64,000 nucleotides of DNA from Pomacea canaliculata (Eukaryota; Mollusca; Gastropoda; Architaenioglossa; Ampullariidae). Shown in pieces: positions 19,612 to 32,851 of the stretch. The notes under the pieces are model-generated. The model did no database searches. It was not told where the DNA came from and was given only the letters and a program-made list of their open reading frames with translations. The stretch covers positions 28,618,392 to 28,682,391 of the forward strand of contig NC_037596.1 of the NCBI RefSeq assembly GCF_003073045.1, in the 5' to 3' direction. Numbering within the stretch: position 1 is the stretch's first letter; the number at the start of each line of letters is the position of its first letter. Position numbers and translations under genes: made by a program.

Positions 19612-20340
19612 TTATTTACAAGACAAGAGCCTTTAAACAACCATTGATCTTGCCAATGTTCTGATCATCAAGTGAAACCTCCATGTCATGTAGTAGACTG
19701 TGCACTTTACGGTTATAACAGACTGAAGAGATCATCAATTGCACAAGGGGCTGCTCCAGGGTGTACCTGCTAATCTTTTCTATTGAATATAACTCAGACT
19801 GTGTCTCCAGACTGTCGTTACAGCAAGCTGCAGGGTGTAGTTCGTGCACCGGACATATCATGTGTAACTTCCTTCAGGTCAGAGGTCATTCAGACGACTT
19901 CATCAAGTTCATGGGTCAAACTGCGCGACGTGATTGCGGCGGTTAGGGACCTCCATATGTGGCCAGCCTTTCCTTTCCGAAAACCCTTTTCTGAGCTCAG
20001 ACAGAAAGCTTTTATTTTATCGACAGCAGCCTTCAGCACAAACCGTGTTTCACGTCTGCAGTTAGAACCACCGATCTTTCGTTTAATATTCCTTAAGTGG
20101 ATCCTAAGAATTGATAATACAAGTGATAAGAACACCTACCTGGAGTTCCTTGACACATATGACACAAGCCCGTTTTGGAGCCTCAATAACAATGGTGCAC
20201 AAAATGGAGAACAACATTTACATGCAGGATGGAGAAGATCAAGTGACGGCTGCTGCAAGCTTTTTTCTGTTTCCTGAAGAGAAGCTGTTTACTATTTACC
20301 GATTTTTTCTGCTGAATGATCTCCCTTTAAATATGTGAAG
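19612..20340 (+). pseudogene. Fragment E: isolated, broken piece of a MACPF exon
   Basis: The translation shows pieces of the MACPF exon: VSPDCRYS, VRAPDISCVTSFRSEVIQT, ELRQKAFILSTA, VSRLQLEPP and NTYLEFLDTY. At the DNA level it resembles copy D (61234-61950) more than copies A-C. It has no signal-peptide, PAN, EGF or FReD exons around it and is broken in several places, so it is a relic. It shows that a D-like gene once stood, or was copied, here between copy B and S1. Confidence 0.85.
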
Positions 20341-22140
20341 TATAGGTGACAATGCTATGTGACAGAATATAGGTGAGATAAACATTATGAATCCTTGAAT
20401 TCCCTCTTCTTCATATTAATGGACATTGTAATTATTTTTTCAACCTTACTTTCATTAACAGGCTTTTACAAACAGTGTAAGCAAAAAAATAATAATTGTG
20501 AATTTGTGAATTGTAGGCAGAGTTGTCATTACTCGGTCGGAAAGTTACTGTTTGGTTAGGTTCGTAAATACTAGCAGTTTACCGGTTACGTAATGTGTAC
20601 GGTGGATATCTTAGCAAAGGCGGGAGGGCATCTTATCAGAACAGAGCGGAACCAAATTATCGTATCTGTCAGGACTGTTTCTTAAACCATATCATTTATT
20701 TAATATGGGGCTTGTGTTACGCAAGTGTTATGACAGACCTTAATGGATTAATGAATGATCAAATCCTTGTCCAATGAAAACTGAGGATCAGTGCACACCA
20801 GTTCCCAAAGTTGATATCCTCATCCACTGAAATACGTCAACATAACAAATTAATGAAAGTTTTATCCACTGAGATTTTATTTCTTTTAAGGAATGGCCAT
20901 GTTTAAAAGCAACGTCGCCTTCATTAATGGTATGCTGATGTTTTAAAAAATGTATCTCAAAAACATAAGTGGTGTATATACCCATATTTGGAAAATTAGT
21001 ATCTTTCATGGATTTTTAACGTGTTTCTGGAAAACGTAACAATGTAAAAGTCATTTACACTTTTGTTTATTATTAAAACATTTTGTGATGAATATTCTCT
21101 AGCTGGACTGGTTGGGCTGATGTTTGATCAACATTCACTGGGAAAAAAATATTCATGTTGTCCCAATATAATAAAACAATTTGCGACTGAAGAGCTTTTA
21201 TTGTAAAGTGTTTTACACTGAACTGTAAGGAAAAATATTTGTGCTAATAAAAATGACACTTGAGACACTTGAGACTTGACTCTAAAGCTTATCAGCCCAC
21301 ATGTCTCGTTTAGGACCTTGACAAGCCGTGAATCGACAAACTATCTGTTAATTCACTTCCTAGAACAAAATGTGGATACATGGTGCACGGAAAACAAACT
21401 GAAGTGCATTTTTTCTCTTTCACACACACAGACATACAATCAGCTGACAGTGTAATATTAAATGGAATATTGTAGTCTGAAATAAGTGGGCTTTAGGAGA
21501 CAGTGTTAAACTTCCGTTTTTCCAAAAAAAAAAACACCATTATTAATACTTTTGAAAGATTGACACTCTTTTGTGCTGAACACATTTCTTAGTTGGTAGT
21601 TATCACGCAACCCTGGTCTATTATTTGTTTGGACTGTATCTCTGTCTTTGTGTCTTTGCCTGTGTATGTCTTCTCCTGTGTTCAGTTGAGACTTACTGTT
21701 CACATAGTACTGGCCTGTCACCATTTAAGTCTCTTTACTCTTCATGACAGTCCTACCTCAAAAAGTGTTTTTGTGTACCTCATAAATCATAAGGATGATA
21801 AATATTTGAACAATTTGTGCATATTGAACACGTGAAAACACACGCACCCACATACAGACTCACTCGCACACAAGAAGGGTGTTATTAATAAGAACAGAAA
21901 GAGCAGTGAAGGAGGTACATACCTCCAGCACCTGCCCACTTTTAAATCATGTTGACACTAGAGAGGCGATAAAGGGCCTGCCAGCTCCTCCTAAAATGTA
22001 TTTATCTACTTAACCATAATAAAGATGCGCGTTGCTGTGGTGCATGGACACAGACGAGTTTTGAAGACACTGCTACGTGTCGCTTGTCATTTGTTGTAGT
22101 TGCAATTCAAAGTCATCTCGTCTACACATAAAACAACATA
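20341..22140. other. Intergenic region before S1
   Basis: I see no supported gene. Open stretches here are short, lack family resemblance and lack a splice context. A CA-rich tract lies near 21421-21437 and an A-run near 21522. The S1 promoter should lie near 22000-22140, but no clear core element is visible. Confidence 0.5.
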
Positions 22141-25100
22141 ATGTGTTGTAAGATCACTGCATTTGCTTTGGTTGTCTTCGTCCTTCCGAAAACAAGTGGT
22201 AATTTTTTGTTTATTAACTAAAGTTTTTGAATCTGGTTAACATTATTGTTTAGAAATATCGCTGTAAATCGTGATGTATAAAATCTTTGTACTACAATGT
22301 GTTATAAGCGGTAATGTCTTCTCAGGTTCGCTGCTCGCAGCGCGTGTAGTGAACGGGACGTGGTGGGGAGGTCGCCTGGAGATTCTGTACAACGGAACAT
22401 GGGGCACAGTGTGTGATGATGAGTTTACAGACATCAATGCACAGGTGGCCTGCAGGATGCTGGGCTTTAATGGGTAGGTTTCTAATGTTCTTATTCTCTC
22501 TCAAATAAATATCAATTTTTAATGTTCCATTAGACAAAATGGATGTTTGTGGTGCCCTCGTGTGTGTTTGTGTGTGTGCAGCACAGGAGCCGTTGCTGTG
22601 CCCTCAGCCATGTACGGACCGGGACAAGGGAATATTTTGCTTGACGATGTTATGTGTAAAGGAACAGAAACAAGCTTGGAGCAATGTTCTCATGCAGGAT
22701 ACTACAAACACAATTGTGTACATCAAGAGGACATCGGCGTTATCTGCAATATCCGTAAGATTGGGAGTGCTATGTTAGTTTAAGTTTTAAGTTTCGTCAT
22801 CTTTTTATTAAATATATTGGGATGAGATACTAACAAATCAATCTAACCTGAAAATAAGATTAAAAAAATATACACATTGATACATGTTATATTACTCTAA
22901 CCACCCTCGTCACACTGATCCTGCAGGAGAATGTTACATAGATGCTAAGAATAAGCTTGAACCTTGGCCAATGATCCAGAACCCTTAAGGCCGCTACGGA
23001 TGACATTTATATATTTAAGCTTTTAATTTATGCCTAAGTAGCATGAAGCTGTAGACTCAATGACAGTTTAGAAATTTAATTGTGTGAGATATCCATATCC
23101 CGGGTAATAAGACCCTACCGCACATGTCTAGAGATGCATGTATTTTAACAGCCGGACAGCTGACAGCCCGTTTAGTTAACGGGACCGGGTGGGCGGGTCG
23201 TCTGGAGATTCTGTACAACGGAGAATGGAGCACAGTGTGTGATGACAGCTTTGAAAATCCTGACGCACAGGTAGCCTGCAGAATGCTTGGTTTCGCCAGG
23301 TAAGTATATTTTAATTTGAATTATTGAATTATTAGGTCCTTTAATTTATAACAAAACGTGCAAAGGCTTTTACCAGCTTATACCCTCAAATGTTTGTTCA
23401 TGGGGAAAAGAAATACTATAGAAAATATTTAGCTGGTTTACTAACTTGATCTCTGTTTTTTATTTAGCTATACATTATTTGAGGTGGTAGATAGAATTTT
23501 AGCTTGATTGGTGCGGTGGTTAGATTTGACCCAGCTGTCAGGAACGGGTACTTGACCTAGGATGTCATGAATCTTAAGGCAACAAGGAAAACGATAGGAA
23601 CACAACCCCTCCATACATCTTCCTGACTACCTTAAAATGATTAGGGAAAGAGTTTACACTTTCTTAGCTTTATCTCATTTTTTTGCGGCCATATAGGTCG
23701 AAACGTTTTTTGTTTTAAACAAAACCTAAGTGGGCTGAACTTCTCACATTACACTTCTATGGAGATAGTAGGACACTGTAAAACATTTAAAGTTCAAGCT
23801 TGATAGCTTGGAAATTTGTATCAAAGACTGTCCTTTCAGGTACTCTTATCGGTGGTCGACAACTTGATGGCCAGAAGAACGTAAATGGTTTAACAGCTCT
23901 TTTATTGCTAGACGGTTTAACTGTCGTCCCAAAAAAATTGAGGTCCCCGGCCTTTTCAGCAAACGCATCCTTCCATGTGCTCTACCTACTAATGGTTCTC
24001 AGATGACCGACTTTTTTATTTTCTAAATAACTAGACCTTCATCAATCTGGATATACGACCTTTAAGTGGAGCCAAATAAGCTGTAAACTTTTCACCTACA
24101 AATATTTTAAGGAAATAGACCCATGTACACCATCTTCTCTAGGTAGAACAGTAGCGATGACTAAAAATGTTATTAATGACACTCAATTGAGTTTATTTTT
24201 TTTAGGCAATCGCCTCACAGAAGACATCTCTTTTGAATTTCTATACTAAATAGGTGTAATGTCATGCAGATGTACACCATTATGTCAGATTTTTATGTCA
24301 AGTGCTAACTAAACGAATAAGGCGCGTTTTACACTGTATAGAAAAGGAACATGATTGCATGTTTGTTTGTTTGTTTGTTTGTTTGTTTGTTTGTTTATTC
24401 GTGTAAGAGAGAGAGAGAATTAATCTGTCTATAAAGTTAAAGATAGGACAAAGGGATTAATCAATGCGTGCAGTTCTTATAAGGTATTAATTAAAAGAAC
24501 TTTTTTTTGCCTGCATACAGCGCAAGTGCATCGTATGTGACCTCAAGCACCTATGGGGCGGGTCAAGGCCGTATTTTACTTGACGACGTTAACTGCCGGG
24601 GGACAGAGACAAGGTTAGAACAATGTTCTCATCGAGGGTTTTACCAGCACGACTGTAAACATGTCGAGGACATCGGAATTATTTGCAATAAACGTAAGAA
24701 TGATTTTAAAAAAAATCAATATAATTTATTTATGTGCCCATTGCTTAACCATATACATAATACCAACAAAAAAAGCCAATTATTTAGCGAAAATTTACAA
24801 CTAAAGCAAGGTCAGTTAGAAATCGATAGACAATATTTTTTAGAAGAAAGCAAGTTGTCAGACAGATTTGATGTGTTTATTCATCCTTGTAGGATCTCCA
24901 CCCACCCTTTCAGAAGGTAAGATGTGTAAGTTTATGCAAAAATGCACACCAACTTGCATAGAAAACAGCAAATTTGTTTTACACAAAGTCAGAAGAAAAC
25001 TGCTTTTTTTCTAAAAAAAATTAGTACTTTTAGTAGCTAAGACAGTACCAATGTACTGAACAAGTAATAACGAATACAAAAAAACAAGAAAAAGACCATT

Positions 25101-28100
25101 GAAAGCTATGTGTGACTAAGATACAATTGTTGAAGGAATTATGAGTTTTTTCCCCAAATTTATGTCAACACAAGTCAAACGTATCAAATTTATTACTTCA
25201 GTACAGTTAACATAAAAACTAGACAATGATAATCTATGAGTAAGCTATAACAAGTATACCTATCATTAATTTAAAAAAGATATTAGAGTAGTATCTTTTG
25301 ACTTTCAACTACTTATTTTAACATTTTAATAGCTGGTCAGCTGTCAGTACGCTTAGTAAACGGAACGCAGTGGGCAGGTCGACTTGAGATTTTGTACAAC
25401 GGAGAATGGAGTACAGTCTGTGACGATTACTTTGAAAATGTTGACGCACAGGTGGTTTGCAGAATGTTGGGCTACAACAGGTGTGTATGTGGTCTCCATT
25501 TGAAATACATGTTCCTTTCGAATACTTACATGTGTATATGTCCTTTCATTAATATACTTTATATAAACAATGGAATAAAAAAATTTAATGCCATTCAGTT
25601 TATTTGACTGATGTTCGTACAGGAGCTTTCAGCAAAACGTATTTTTCTTTTAGATTATAAGAGTTGTGTTAAGAAAAGGATATCAGGGAGGAATCCAATG
25701 TCATCTGAATGGTGCAATACGTGTTCACCCTATTGTATTTCAATAGTAATTGCCCATATTGGTAAAAATGCCAACATAAATCTGCACATAATTTTATTTT
25801 CTTATCTGAGAGCTTATTTTATGTCCATAAAAGCACTGGAGCCATAGCTGTGACCTCTGTGATTTATGGGGCGGGTCAAGGCCCTATTTTACTTGACGAC
25901 GTTAACTGTCGGGGAACGGAAACAAGCTTGGACCAGTGTGTTCACAGAGGTTTCTATGTTCACGACTGCGTACATAGCGAGGATATCGGAATCGTGTGCA
26001 ATATCTGTAAGGATATAGCTTAAATATGTGTTGAATGTGACTGAAGTTCGTTCTCGTTTCTTTTTTATTTTCATAGAAAAATAAAATCTCACCCGGTAGT
26101 ACATCTACTTTTAGCTTTACCGTCTTATCAACGTCTTTAATAAATAGTGACAGAAGCTAAGGTTGATAGAAATAAAGGAAAAGAAAATTAAAAGAAATAA
26201 GTCATGGATAAGGAAGGAACACATAGTAGATGAGAGACTATAAGGATCGACTTAAATGCGCAAAGTAAACATTACTCCGAATATCGCTTTTGTCTTAGAG
26301 ATGTTAATTGATGAGAAATTGTCTCCCCATGTTTGAAAGAGCACGATTGCATTGTTAGTCGTCTAATAGCTATATACAACTACTCGTATATTAAATGTCG
26401 TAAGCTAGATGAAAATTATTAAAATAAGTTATCCCCATATATATTCTCAAGTCTTCCTTGTCTGCTTTAATTTATTTGAAGGCGTAGTTACCCTGTATAA
26501 AAAAGTACATTTTGGATGACAGGTATTGTCAGACTTTACATATTTTATATTTTATTGTTTCTTTTAACAAAAAATATAAAAACATTTTCTTAAACAGCTG
26601 GAAAGCTTGAAGCTCGATTAGTCGGGGGAAGGCAGTCGGCGGGGCGCCTTGAAATTCTGTACAATGGAACATGGAATACAGTTTGTGACGATGGCTTTCG
26701 AGATGTTGACGCACAGGTTGCTTGCAGGATGCTTGGCTTTGGAAGGTTTAAAACTCCTTTATACCATTTCAAGTCCTAATGCTTTCTCGTTATTTGTTTT
26801 AATACCTTAAGACTTTAATTTAACTCTTACCGAAACCTTAATTTACAAAATAGATATTTAAAAGACTAAATAATAGTGATGTACCAGTTAACACACATGC
26901 ACCTGAAAATATTATAGTTGCTTTCAGACAGAATAACCAATGAAAATATTATAAAAATTATTAAGATTAAATTCCTTTTTTTCAAGAAACAAAATTTGAC
27001 CGTAATAACATCTTCAAATACCATCCGTCTAATCATGCACTCTATTTTTTATCAACGCATACACAAGGGATGAAACCAAATGACAAGATTTAGAAAACAT
27101 TTATATATATATATAAGAAAATGAACATCACGCATGTGTTTCTACATTGGTGGGATTTGTTGAATTTATGTTTGTGTGTGTTATTTATATTTTTTTAAAT
27201 CTCATGCCTATCTAACTATCATATACATACATTTTAAATCCACCGTGTGCAATTAGTCTAATTATTTGTTTGCTTTGCATTATCTCTTGCAGCTCAGGTG
27301 CTGTGGCTGTGGCCTCTGACACCTTCGGACCGGGTCAAGGCCGTATTTTACTTGACGAGGTTAACTGTCTTGGAACCGAAACCAGCTTGGAACAATGCTC
27401 CCATAGCGGCTTTTTTCACCACGACTGTACACATAATGAAGATATCGGAATCAGCTGTGAGACCCGTAAGACATTTTTGATGAAAGAGTTTTGACTGATG
27501 GTCATGTTCCATACTCACGATTTGCATAGAATGCTTAACTCTTTGCGGACAATAGAGCTTCTATTTACTGACGATGTATAACATCAGTTCTCTACCATTA
27601 TTTATTGTTCTCGCGGTCTATAGAGATCGTATTACCCGAAGCACGCTTAGTGAGCGGAAGGAGTTGGGAGGGACGTTTGGAAATTTTGTACAACGGACAA
27701 TGGAGCACAGTGTGTGATGATCAATTTGGAACAGAAGAAGCCCAAGTGACCTGCAGGATGCTTGGCTATCGCAGGTAATCTGTGTAACCCTTAAATATTA
27801 CATAACGTTCAAAACACTATTACAACGAGATTTGGGTTTAATGATGTTAATTTCCAGTGTTTGGGTGTAAATTATACAACGAATTTTAAATGAATAAAAA
27901 AGGATTTTTGAATTGTGCGACACTATTTTGTTCATTAGTCGCCAAACAATGTAAGTTTAAAATAAATGCACTGATATAAAAGTGGTATCAAGGTAATTTA
28001 GCTGACATAGCTCACCTTTTTTTAAATTGTATTACTAATGAACAATTGAGTAACTGTATATACAACAGTAAGCTCAAAAAGAAACTAAGACATTTTTCAA

Positions 28101-31100
28101 GTATCACTTTTTTCTTGACATAAAGTATATTAGCCACTAGTAACTAGGCCTCTTTGCCCGCCTTCCGACGATCTGAGACAAACATGCTTACCTGTCGAGT
28201 GAACCTAATACTTTCGACAAAATAAGAACAGAAACATAATGATATTGACAGTTTTTAATTTTACTTGCCTAATGCATACATATTTAGTCACATTAATTTT
28301 ATTCTACTTGCTTCTACGTGACATTTAGCAAAATGCTGCAAAAGTATATTGACAAAAAGCTGCAATGGAATGTTCTTTGATGCCAGAATTTTTGATTAAG
28401 GTACTTTCTACTGTATCTGTAACAGTTCAAAAGCAGTATCAGTTAGCTCCTCTGTGTATGGAGGAGGCCAAGGCAGTATCATACTCGACGATGTAAACTG
28501 CCGGGGTACAGAGGACAATCTAATACAGTGCTCCCATGATGGACTTTACAGACACAACTGCCAACACAGCGAGGACATTGGTGTCATATGCATCAACGGT
28601 GAGCTGTGTCTCCAACTTTCTTGTGACAGTAAAAACGTGCTAAAATAATTAGATTGCTATGTTTCAAAATGTGAGCATGTTTGTCTTTCATCCTATTTCC
28701 CAATGCATCCTCCATTCTCGAAACATAGCAATTTCATCCATAATACGTTAATGTGAACTTACTTTTCCTCAGATGCTTCAAGGGTACGATTAACGGGAAC
28801 ATGGCGCCTCAGCCTACTCATGGGTCGCGCCGACATTCTGATTAATGGCGAATGGAGCATGTTGTGTGACATCAACGTGACAATGGCAACAGTTATTTGC
28901 AGACATCTCGGCTATCCATCGTGAGATATTTAAATATGTCAATCAAGTTAGCAAGTAAAAGAATAGCATCAATTACTCGTTAAACCCCCACCAGCATAAA
29001 AAAGAAAATTAAAAAATGCATACACATTAAAGTTGTATATTATTTCCTTCACGAAATTTAAATCCATACACTGAAGCAGTTATAATATGATGAGCTAAAA
29101 AGTTCTTAGTTTAGACGTAGTTCAGGTAACAGACATTTACACTATCGTAATTATGTATTCAAATCAGATATGACCTGAAAGGTGTTGGTGATAAAATGTC
29201 CTCTTACTATGGAAAAAGAAAGATGAGAGGTTGTAGTATACGATGCAACAGCACCACTAAGTTCATGATCACATCTAATCCCGATCTCTCTCTCTATATA
29301 TATATATGAGTCTGCATATTCAGTAAAAAAAAAAAAAAAAAAAACAAATATCCTGCATTGTGTTACATTTACTAGAAGGGTAGCAAAGGTTGTTGATGCC
29401 TCGACATTTGGACCTTTGCAAGGCCGATTCCTTAACGTCGGACTGAATTGCTTTGGTAATGAACAGAACATCTTTAGCTGCTTTACGCACATCTATGGCT
29501 ACAGAAACAGCTGTCCTACATGGCAAGGGGGTGTCATCTGCAGTAATAGTAAGACATTATTTATTTAAGCATCCTTTTATCTTGAAAACATATTTTTTAA
29601 CAAATTGTTAGAATTTCCTTCTGAAAATATCTACACTTGTAACAGAAATTTATATGTATTATCTTAAAGTAAGAAATTAAAAAAACTTAAGATATGGATA
29701 TCTCTTTTATGATCATTTTACAGTAGTTGACAACCCAGCATATATATATATACCCACACACGCAAGCATACACCAACACAAATCATTAGCGTCATAATAC
29801 ATACATCTTTTGCCACAAACAAGGAATTAATAGATATATGACTTTCTTTCCATATGTTACAGCAAACCATTTCCTTTACATTGTAATAGCAGCTAATTCA
29901 GCAGCCAATAGTTATCCCCTATTAGAAGGAACAAATATAATTCTGAAGTGCGAGGGAACCGAACGTGATCAGATGATAACAAACTTCACCTGGCCGGAGA
30001 CTGCAGGTGGCCGTCCTTTAGGTGAATACCTGACCTTTGACAACGTGACCAGAGAACATAATGGAAGACGAGTGAAGTGTGAAGGCAGCTATCTCTCCAG
30101 TGGGGTCAGACATTCTACAGTCAGTGAATTCGTAGTGTTGCAGGCTTATTGTAAGTTTGTGTCGTGATTGTTGCTAGAAAGCTTTTTTTCTTATAATTCT
30201 AGTATGCATGATGAATTGAAGTCAGTCATCGTTACCTAATTAAGGTTCCTAGAAATTTTTATACGCTACATCCCAATGTGAATTTAATTTGTTAATATGA
30301 TTTGTGACAAAAAATAGCTAAAGGGTCAACGATATATTTGATATATTATACTTTGTTTCAGATCATCCTTTCATCAGCGTAACATTTCATGATAATGAAT
30401 GTGAACCTGTCATTGGCTTTCCCAACCACTGCGCGGTTACCGAGGGAGACAATTTTACACTTCATTGTGAAGCTGACAGCAACCCTCCTCCTTCTTCTAT
30501 CACGTGGTCTGGAAAAGTTAGCAGCAGTACCAAACATATGTCGATCATATCAGCCAACCGATCACAACACAGTGGCGAATACATGTGTACTGTTGTCACA
30601 CAATCTGGTACTAATGACACACGTCTTCCTCTGAGATCGTCGCATCAACTCACTGTCCTCATCAAATGTAATAGAATATTTTAAACTGTTATTCAGTACC
30701 AGTTGAATACATCTTATTATTCAAATTTCATAATCGTATTTTTATCAAATATTAGTGTTTTCTTTATAAAACGGGGTTTTTACAAGCCATTTTTTACATC
30801 TTTCTTTTTCAATTTTGTTGTTACTTTAGACCCATCGACTGTGCTGAGGTTTCGGTTCAATGGCGAAGACAACAAGACAGTCATTGTTGCTGAGAACTCC
30901 AGAGTGGATTTATTGTGTCAGGCTGACGGAAGACCCACACCACAGATGTCGCTTGTTAGCATCAAAGACAACAACCACATGTTGAGCTCAACGTCTCCAG
31001 GTGACATACAGGTGACGGAAAGCACAGAAGAACTAAGCTACACAATGAATCAAGTTCAGTGTGAACACGCGGGGGACTACAGGTGTGAAGTGAACAACGG

Positions 31101-32835
31101 AATTGGAAATGATAGTCATACTGTAAAACTTCTTGTTTTTTGTAAGTCTGTATTTCTTTTATCTTTCTTCCTGTTCTTATAAAATTTCGCATAAAAAAAC
31201 AATGTTTTAAATAAGACAGTTCTATTGGCAATGACATAACAAGCTAACAATGTTTTTCAGCTGATAATTGTCGAAATGTACATCATCAACCTTATGCATT
31301 TGTTTTGTATCATTGAATCGTTTGATGCATTCCATTTGTATGTGATTATAATAGAAAATACAATTTTAAAACTGTTTTTGATATCGTGTGTAGGTGCTCC
31401 GAGAAGAAATAAGTCTCAAGAGCAGGTTCATTTGCTGGATGTAGAAATTCCCGATGCTTCGCTCACACTTGAAATGACTGCGTACCCAACACCTTACGTA
31501 GCGGATATAATGTACCTTGGAGAGGTTTTAAATGACAAAAACAAGGGCGTTATGGTTGAGAACACGCTAAATGTCACGTGTCATGTCAACAGCAGTTCAC
31601 CTTCCCTTGTTATCTGTAATGTCTCTATAGTCAATCTGACACACGTTTCTCAAGGCTTTTATACGATTGTATTCAAGAACAGCATTGGGGAGTTGGACAT
31701 TGTGATAAAAATAGGGCGTGAAGGTGAGGCAACGCACGTCAGTTTTTTTGTATATATATTTTGTGATTGTCTTTGATATGCTGTTTAAAAAAATGATTAG
31801 TACATAATTTCCCAAAACGGTTGATGTTTTACACATTTAATTTCATGAACATGTCTCCAAAACTATAACATAAACTTTATACCAAATATAAAGTCATGTT
31901 ATATTTTCGACAAAACCTCCTTTCCTTCACACTAATTAGAATTCTTTATATATAGTTGACTGTTTAACGAAAACTACAACATGTGGTAACTCAGTGACAG
32001 GGACCAAGGATCAAACATCTTCCCTTCCAGTAGGAGCAATCGCTGGTGGAAGTGGTGCTGCAGTAGTCGTTGTTCTGGCTATCATCGTCGTTGCTGTTGT
32101 AACTCGGCGTTATAAACTAAGAGGTATGCAATTTATTGACTCATATTCTTTGCTTTGAGTGCATTTGTCAAATTTGCTTGAATGCCAGCTTTAAAGGGTA
32201 AAAATGTTATTTAAAGTACAAAATAACGAGAAGTAAAACTATTCTAGAATTATATACCTAATAAAATGCTTGCTGACAGAAAATATACTTTTTTCTCTGG
32301 ATAAAACGAATTCTTTGTTAGTTACATTACTTTTATATCATTAACGAGGACCTACTTTTAACAGAGCCCGACAGCATTTATGACAGTCGGAACACAAGGC
32401 AACATTGCGAGTCTCACTACGATGGACCTTCAGTGAAGAGAGCAATGAGTAATGAGGTGTTTACAATGAGCGATGCAGTTAGCACTGAGCCTGGTGAGTA
32501 TCCACTAGATTCACATTTTTCTAAATCATTTTCTTTCGTTTGCAGATTAATGCGAACAATGTTTAACCTTAAAGAATCATAACCTAAAAAATGTTTATAG
32601 GGCATAAAAAAATTAAAACATTAAAACTTTTTTATGCCTTCTTCATTTATTTTTTTATGACATCTTTCTTTTAGCTACATGACTGAATTACTGTTGACTG
32701 AGGTAAACATGTATATCAATCTCAATAACTAGCTTCGAAATAAAATTTTTAAATCATAAATACATGCTTCTGTTTTACATACATTCAATTTTTGTTGCAG
32801 AAAGAGCTGGATGTTGGAATGCCACCTATATATGA
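22141..32835 (+). CDS. S1: single-pass receptor with six SRCR domains, four Ig-like domains and a short tail
   Basis: Twenty exons chain in phase to 3,555 coding bases (1,184 residues). Exon 1, 22141-22198, starts at ATG and gives the signal peptide ([20 protein letters not shown]). SRCR exon pairs: 22326-22473/22582-22754, 23152-23299/24521-24693, 25333-25480/25834-26006, 26598-26745/27293-27465, 27624-27774/28426-28598 and 28773-28920/29376-29548. Ig-like exons: 29863-30150, 30362-30667, 30830-31141 and 31394-31723. Then transmembrane 31956-32123, tail 32365-32493 and last exon 32801-32835 (TGA). SRCR and Ig domains are typical of scavenger and adhesion receptors; a role in pathogen binding at the cell surface is inference. 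Its neighbours are MACPF-FReD genes on the same strand. I do not recognise a named orthologue. Confidence 0.88.
22326..29548 (+). CDS. S1, twelve exons for six group A SRCR domains
   Basis: Each domain is split into a first exon of 148 bases (151 in domain 5) and a second of 173 bases, always with a phase 2 intron inside the domain and phase 1 introns between domains. First halves carry [14 protein letters not shown] and CRMLG; second halves carry GPGQG or GAGQG, ILLDDV.C.GTE, QCSH and EDIG..C. Two plus four cysteines per domain, with two exons per domain, mark group A SRCR. Approximate residues: 20-126, 127-233, 234-340, 341-447, 448-555 and 556-662. Domains 1-5 keep the acidic residues of the SRCR metal site; domain 6 does not. 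Confidence 0.92.
23490..23660. mobile_element. Possible decayed SINE in an S1 intron
   Basis: The string GACCCAGCTGTCAGGAACGG followed by GTACTTGACCT resembles the conserved middle of a SINE type common in invertebrate genomes, from memory. The S2 intron has the same stretch at about 46180-46330, so the insertion predates the S1/S2 duplication. The head and tail are not clear. Confidence 0.3.
24360..24397. repeat. Microsatellite (GTTT)n in an S1 intron
   Basis: About nine tandem GTTT units, much shorter and interrupted in the matching S2 intron (47050-47075). Confidence 0.9.
29325..29344. repeat. Poly-A run in an S1 intron
   Basis: About 20 adenines follow a CT/TA microsatellite at about 29285-29308; the same site in S2 (52790-52799) has about nine adenines. 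Confidence 0.85.
29863..31723 (+). CDS. S1, four Ig-like domain exons
   Basis: One exon per domain, all phase 1 at both ends. Ig1 (about residues 663-758) has IILKCEG, FTWPE and VKCEGSY. Ig2 (759-860) has [18 protein letters not shown] and SGEYMCTV plus an extra Cys pair near its start. Ig3 (861-964) has [13 protein letters not shown] and [13 protein letters not shown], the clearest C2-type pattern. Ig4 (965-1074) is divergent ([25 protein letters not shown]) and keeps only part of the Ig core, so its fold is less certain. The exons are easily matched in S2 with nearly identical lengths. Confidence 0.88.
31956..32835 (+). CDS. S1, transmembrane and cytoplasmic exons
   Basis: The first exon encodes a short Thr/Ser-rich stalk and a hydrophobic run of about 24 residues (starting [15 protein letters not shown]) ended by TRRYKLR, a typical stop-transfer signal. 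The next exon gives a polar tail with two tyrosines (SIYDSR and SHYDG). In the carried frame the last exon adds only eleven residues before TGA at 32833. Another frame of the same exon would read [15 protein letters not shown], but no splice site seen here delivers that phase. No catalytic domain or classical ITAM is visible. Confidence 0.82.
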
Positions 32836-32851
32836 AAATGTGGACTTTGTC

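Noticed and set aside
24360-24397. Regular GTTT repeats that could suggest an array element
   Set aside because: A simple microsatellite without spacers; CRISPR arrays are not expected in this genome.
29151-29526. Minus-strand open stretches over SRCR6 of S1
   Set aside because: They are shadows of the SRCR exon and a low-complexity poly-T run, without start or splice context.
32674-32701. Possible 28-base mini exon between the tail exon and the last exon of S1
   Set aside because: It would bring an immediate stop in the carried phase and is not length-conserved in S2.
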